NCBI RefSeq assembly: GCF_014205015.1
Contig: NZ_JACHMO010000001.1
Location: 3,844,001-3,908,000 of the forward strand
Source of the DNA: Saccharothrix ecbatanensis
Lineage (GTDB): Bacteria; Actinomycetota; Actinomycetes; Mycobacteriales; Pseudonocardiaceae
DNA length: 64,000 nt
Reading direction: 5' to 3'
A program made the translations under genes and the position numbers. Shown here in pieces: positions 63,270 to 64,000 of this stretch. The notes beneath the pieces are model-generated. The model was given only the letters and a program-made list of their open reading frames with translations. It had not been told where the DNA came from and did not search any database. How positions within the stretch are numbered: position 1 is the first letter of the stretch; each line of letters opens with the position of its first letter.

Positions 63270-64000
63270 ATGGCGAGTCCCCCGGCGGCGCCGGCCACGA
63301 ACCCGACCTCGTGGCCCACCTTGAACAGCGCGGAGCGGGGCGCCCTGCGCGAGCTGCTGATCCACGGTCCGATGCCCCGGGCCGAGATCGCCCGGCGGCT
63401 CGGCATATCGCGCACGAGCCTGACCCGCGTGACCCGCGAACTCATGGAGCACGGACTGGTGTCCGAAGGGGCCGCGGAGCTCAACGGGACGGCCGGCCGG
63501 CCCGGGGAACTGCTCCACGTCCGCCCACAGGGCCGGAGCTTCCTCGGCGTCAACCTCACCGCGGACCGCCTCTTCGCCGCGGTCACCGACCTGGAGGCCC
63601 GCGTGCTCGTCTCCCACGACGAGGCCTTGGACTCGGGGGGCGTCGAGGACACCATCGCCCAGATCGGCCGCGTCCGCGAACGCCTCGTGAAGGGCCGCCC
63701 CGATATCGCGGCGGCGGGAATCGCCCTCGCCGGCGACGTGGTGACCTCGACCGGTCGCCAGATCGTCACCGAGTCGCCGTTCCTCGGCTGGCGCCAGGTC
63801 GCCCTGGCCGACCTCGCCGAACAGCGGCTCGGCGTGCCGGTCGCGACCGAGAACGACGTGCGCTGCCTGACCGCGGCCGAGCACTGGTTCGGCGTGGGCG
63901 CCGGGTTCGACTTGATGGCGCTGATCACCGTCGGCTTCGGCATCGGCTTCGGCCTGGTGGTGGACGGCAAGATCGTCACCGGGGGCCACGGCAAGGCCGG
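63270..64000 (+). CDS. ROK-family transcriptional regulator, cut by the window end
   Basis: At least 243 residues, 3' end outside the window. The winged helix reads PMPRAEIARRLGISRTSLTRVTRELMEHGLV, followed by the ROK domain with AAGIALAGDVV, TENDVRCLTAAEHWFGVGAG and TVGFGIGFGLVVDG. GGAGG lies 9 bases before the ATG. It is divergent from the arabinan transporter operon and probably represses it in the absence of arabinose-type ligands. It is similar throughout to the ROK protein encoded at 54656-55819. Confidence 0.9.
   Translation, partial: MASPPAAPATNPTSWPTLNSAERGALRELLIHGPMPRAEIARRLGISRTSLTRVTRELMEHGLVSEGAAELNGTAGRPGELLHVRPQGRSFLGVNLTADRLFAAVTDLEARVLVSHDEALDSGGVEDTIAQIGRVRERLVKGRPDIAAAGIALAGDVVTSTGRQIVTESPFLGWRQVALADLAEQRLGVPVATENDVRCLTAAEHWFGVGAGFDLMALITVGFGIGFGLVVDGKIVTGGHGKA

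Overview
This window is high-GC DNA from a filamentous actinomycete. A member of the Pseudonocardiaceae is likely, judging from the codon use, the CBM2-tagged secreted glycoside hydrolases, the two large LuxR (LAL) regulators and the CUT1 sugar ABC transporters that lack their own ATPase. It is a plant-polysaccharide utilisation region interrupted by a stretch of decayed transposons. No rRNA, tRNA or CRISPR array was seen.

Region 1 (0-5.7 kb): a LAL regulator, a secreted subtilisin with two PKD domains whose reading frame is broken by one base, and about 1 kb with no recognisable gene. Region 2 (5.7-13.7 kb, all minus strand): a GntR regulator followed by an enolase-superfamily enzyme, a complete sugar transporter (binding protein and two permeases) and a secreted beta-helix hydrolase resembling GH141. 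This is an uptake and degradation operon for an unidentified sugar or sugar acid.

Region 3 (13.9-32 kb) is the most interesting part. It encodes what looks like a complete non-phosphorylating L-fucose-type pathway: mutarotase, aldo/keto reductase, lactonase, enolase-superfamily dehydratase, SDR and FAH-family hydrolase. It also has a GntR regulator, a divergent ABC transporter and a nearby secreted GH141-like/ricin-lectin enzyme. In the same minus-strand operon, joined by 1-4 base overlaps, are larA (a nickel-pincer hydroxyacid racemase), a glycerate kinase, and the cofactor-maturation genes larB, larC and larE. The pathway is expected to release pyruvate plus L-lactate from 6-deoxysugars, or L-glycerate from the non-deoxy analogue L-galactose. 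A racemase coupled to glycerate kinase would recover both products. To my knowledge this arrangement has not been described.

Region 4 (32-37.9 kb) is a transposon graveyard: a frameshifted IS701-type transposase, a serine-recombinase zinc-ribbon fragment, and an IS3-family transposase split by an intact IS30-family element with a 3-bp target duplication. Region 5 (38-51.5 kb) is a cellulose/mannan cluster: GH6, a second LAL regulator, GH3, GH26, an AA10 LPMO and GH9. Perfect CebR/CelR-type palindromes lie upstream of GH6 and GH9.

Region 6 (51.6-64 kb) holds a GH36 alpha-galactosidase, relics of a GH42 gene and a permease, and a ROK regulator with a clear operator. It then has an arabinan operon (ABC transporter, GH51, GH127 with two compensating frameshifts) and a divergent ROK gene cut by the window end. 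Functions are inferred from reading the sequence only; no database search was possible.
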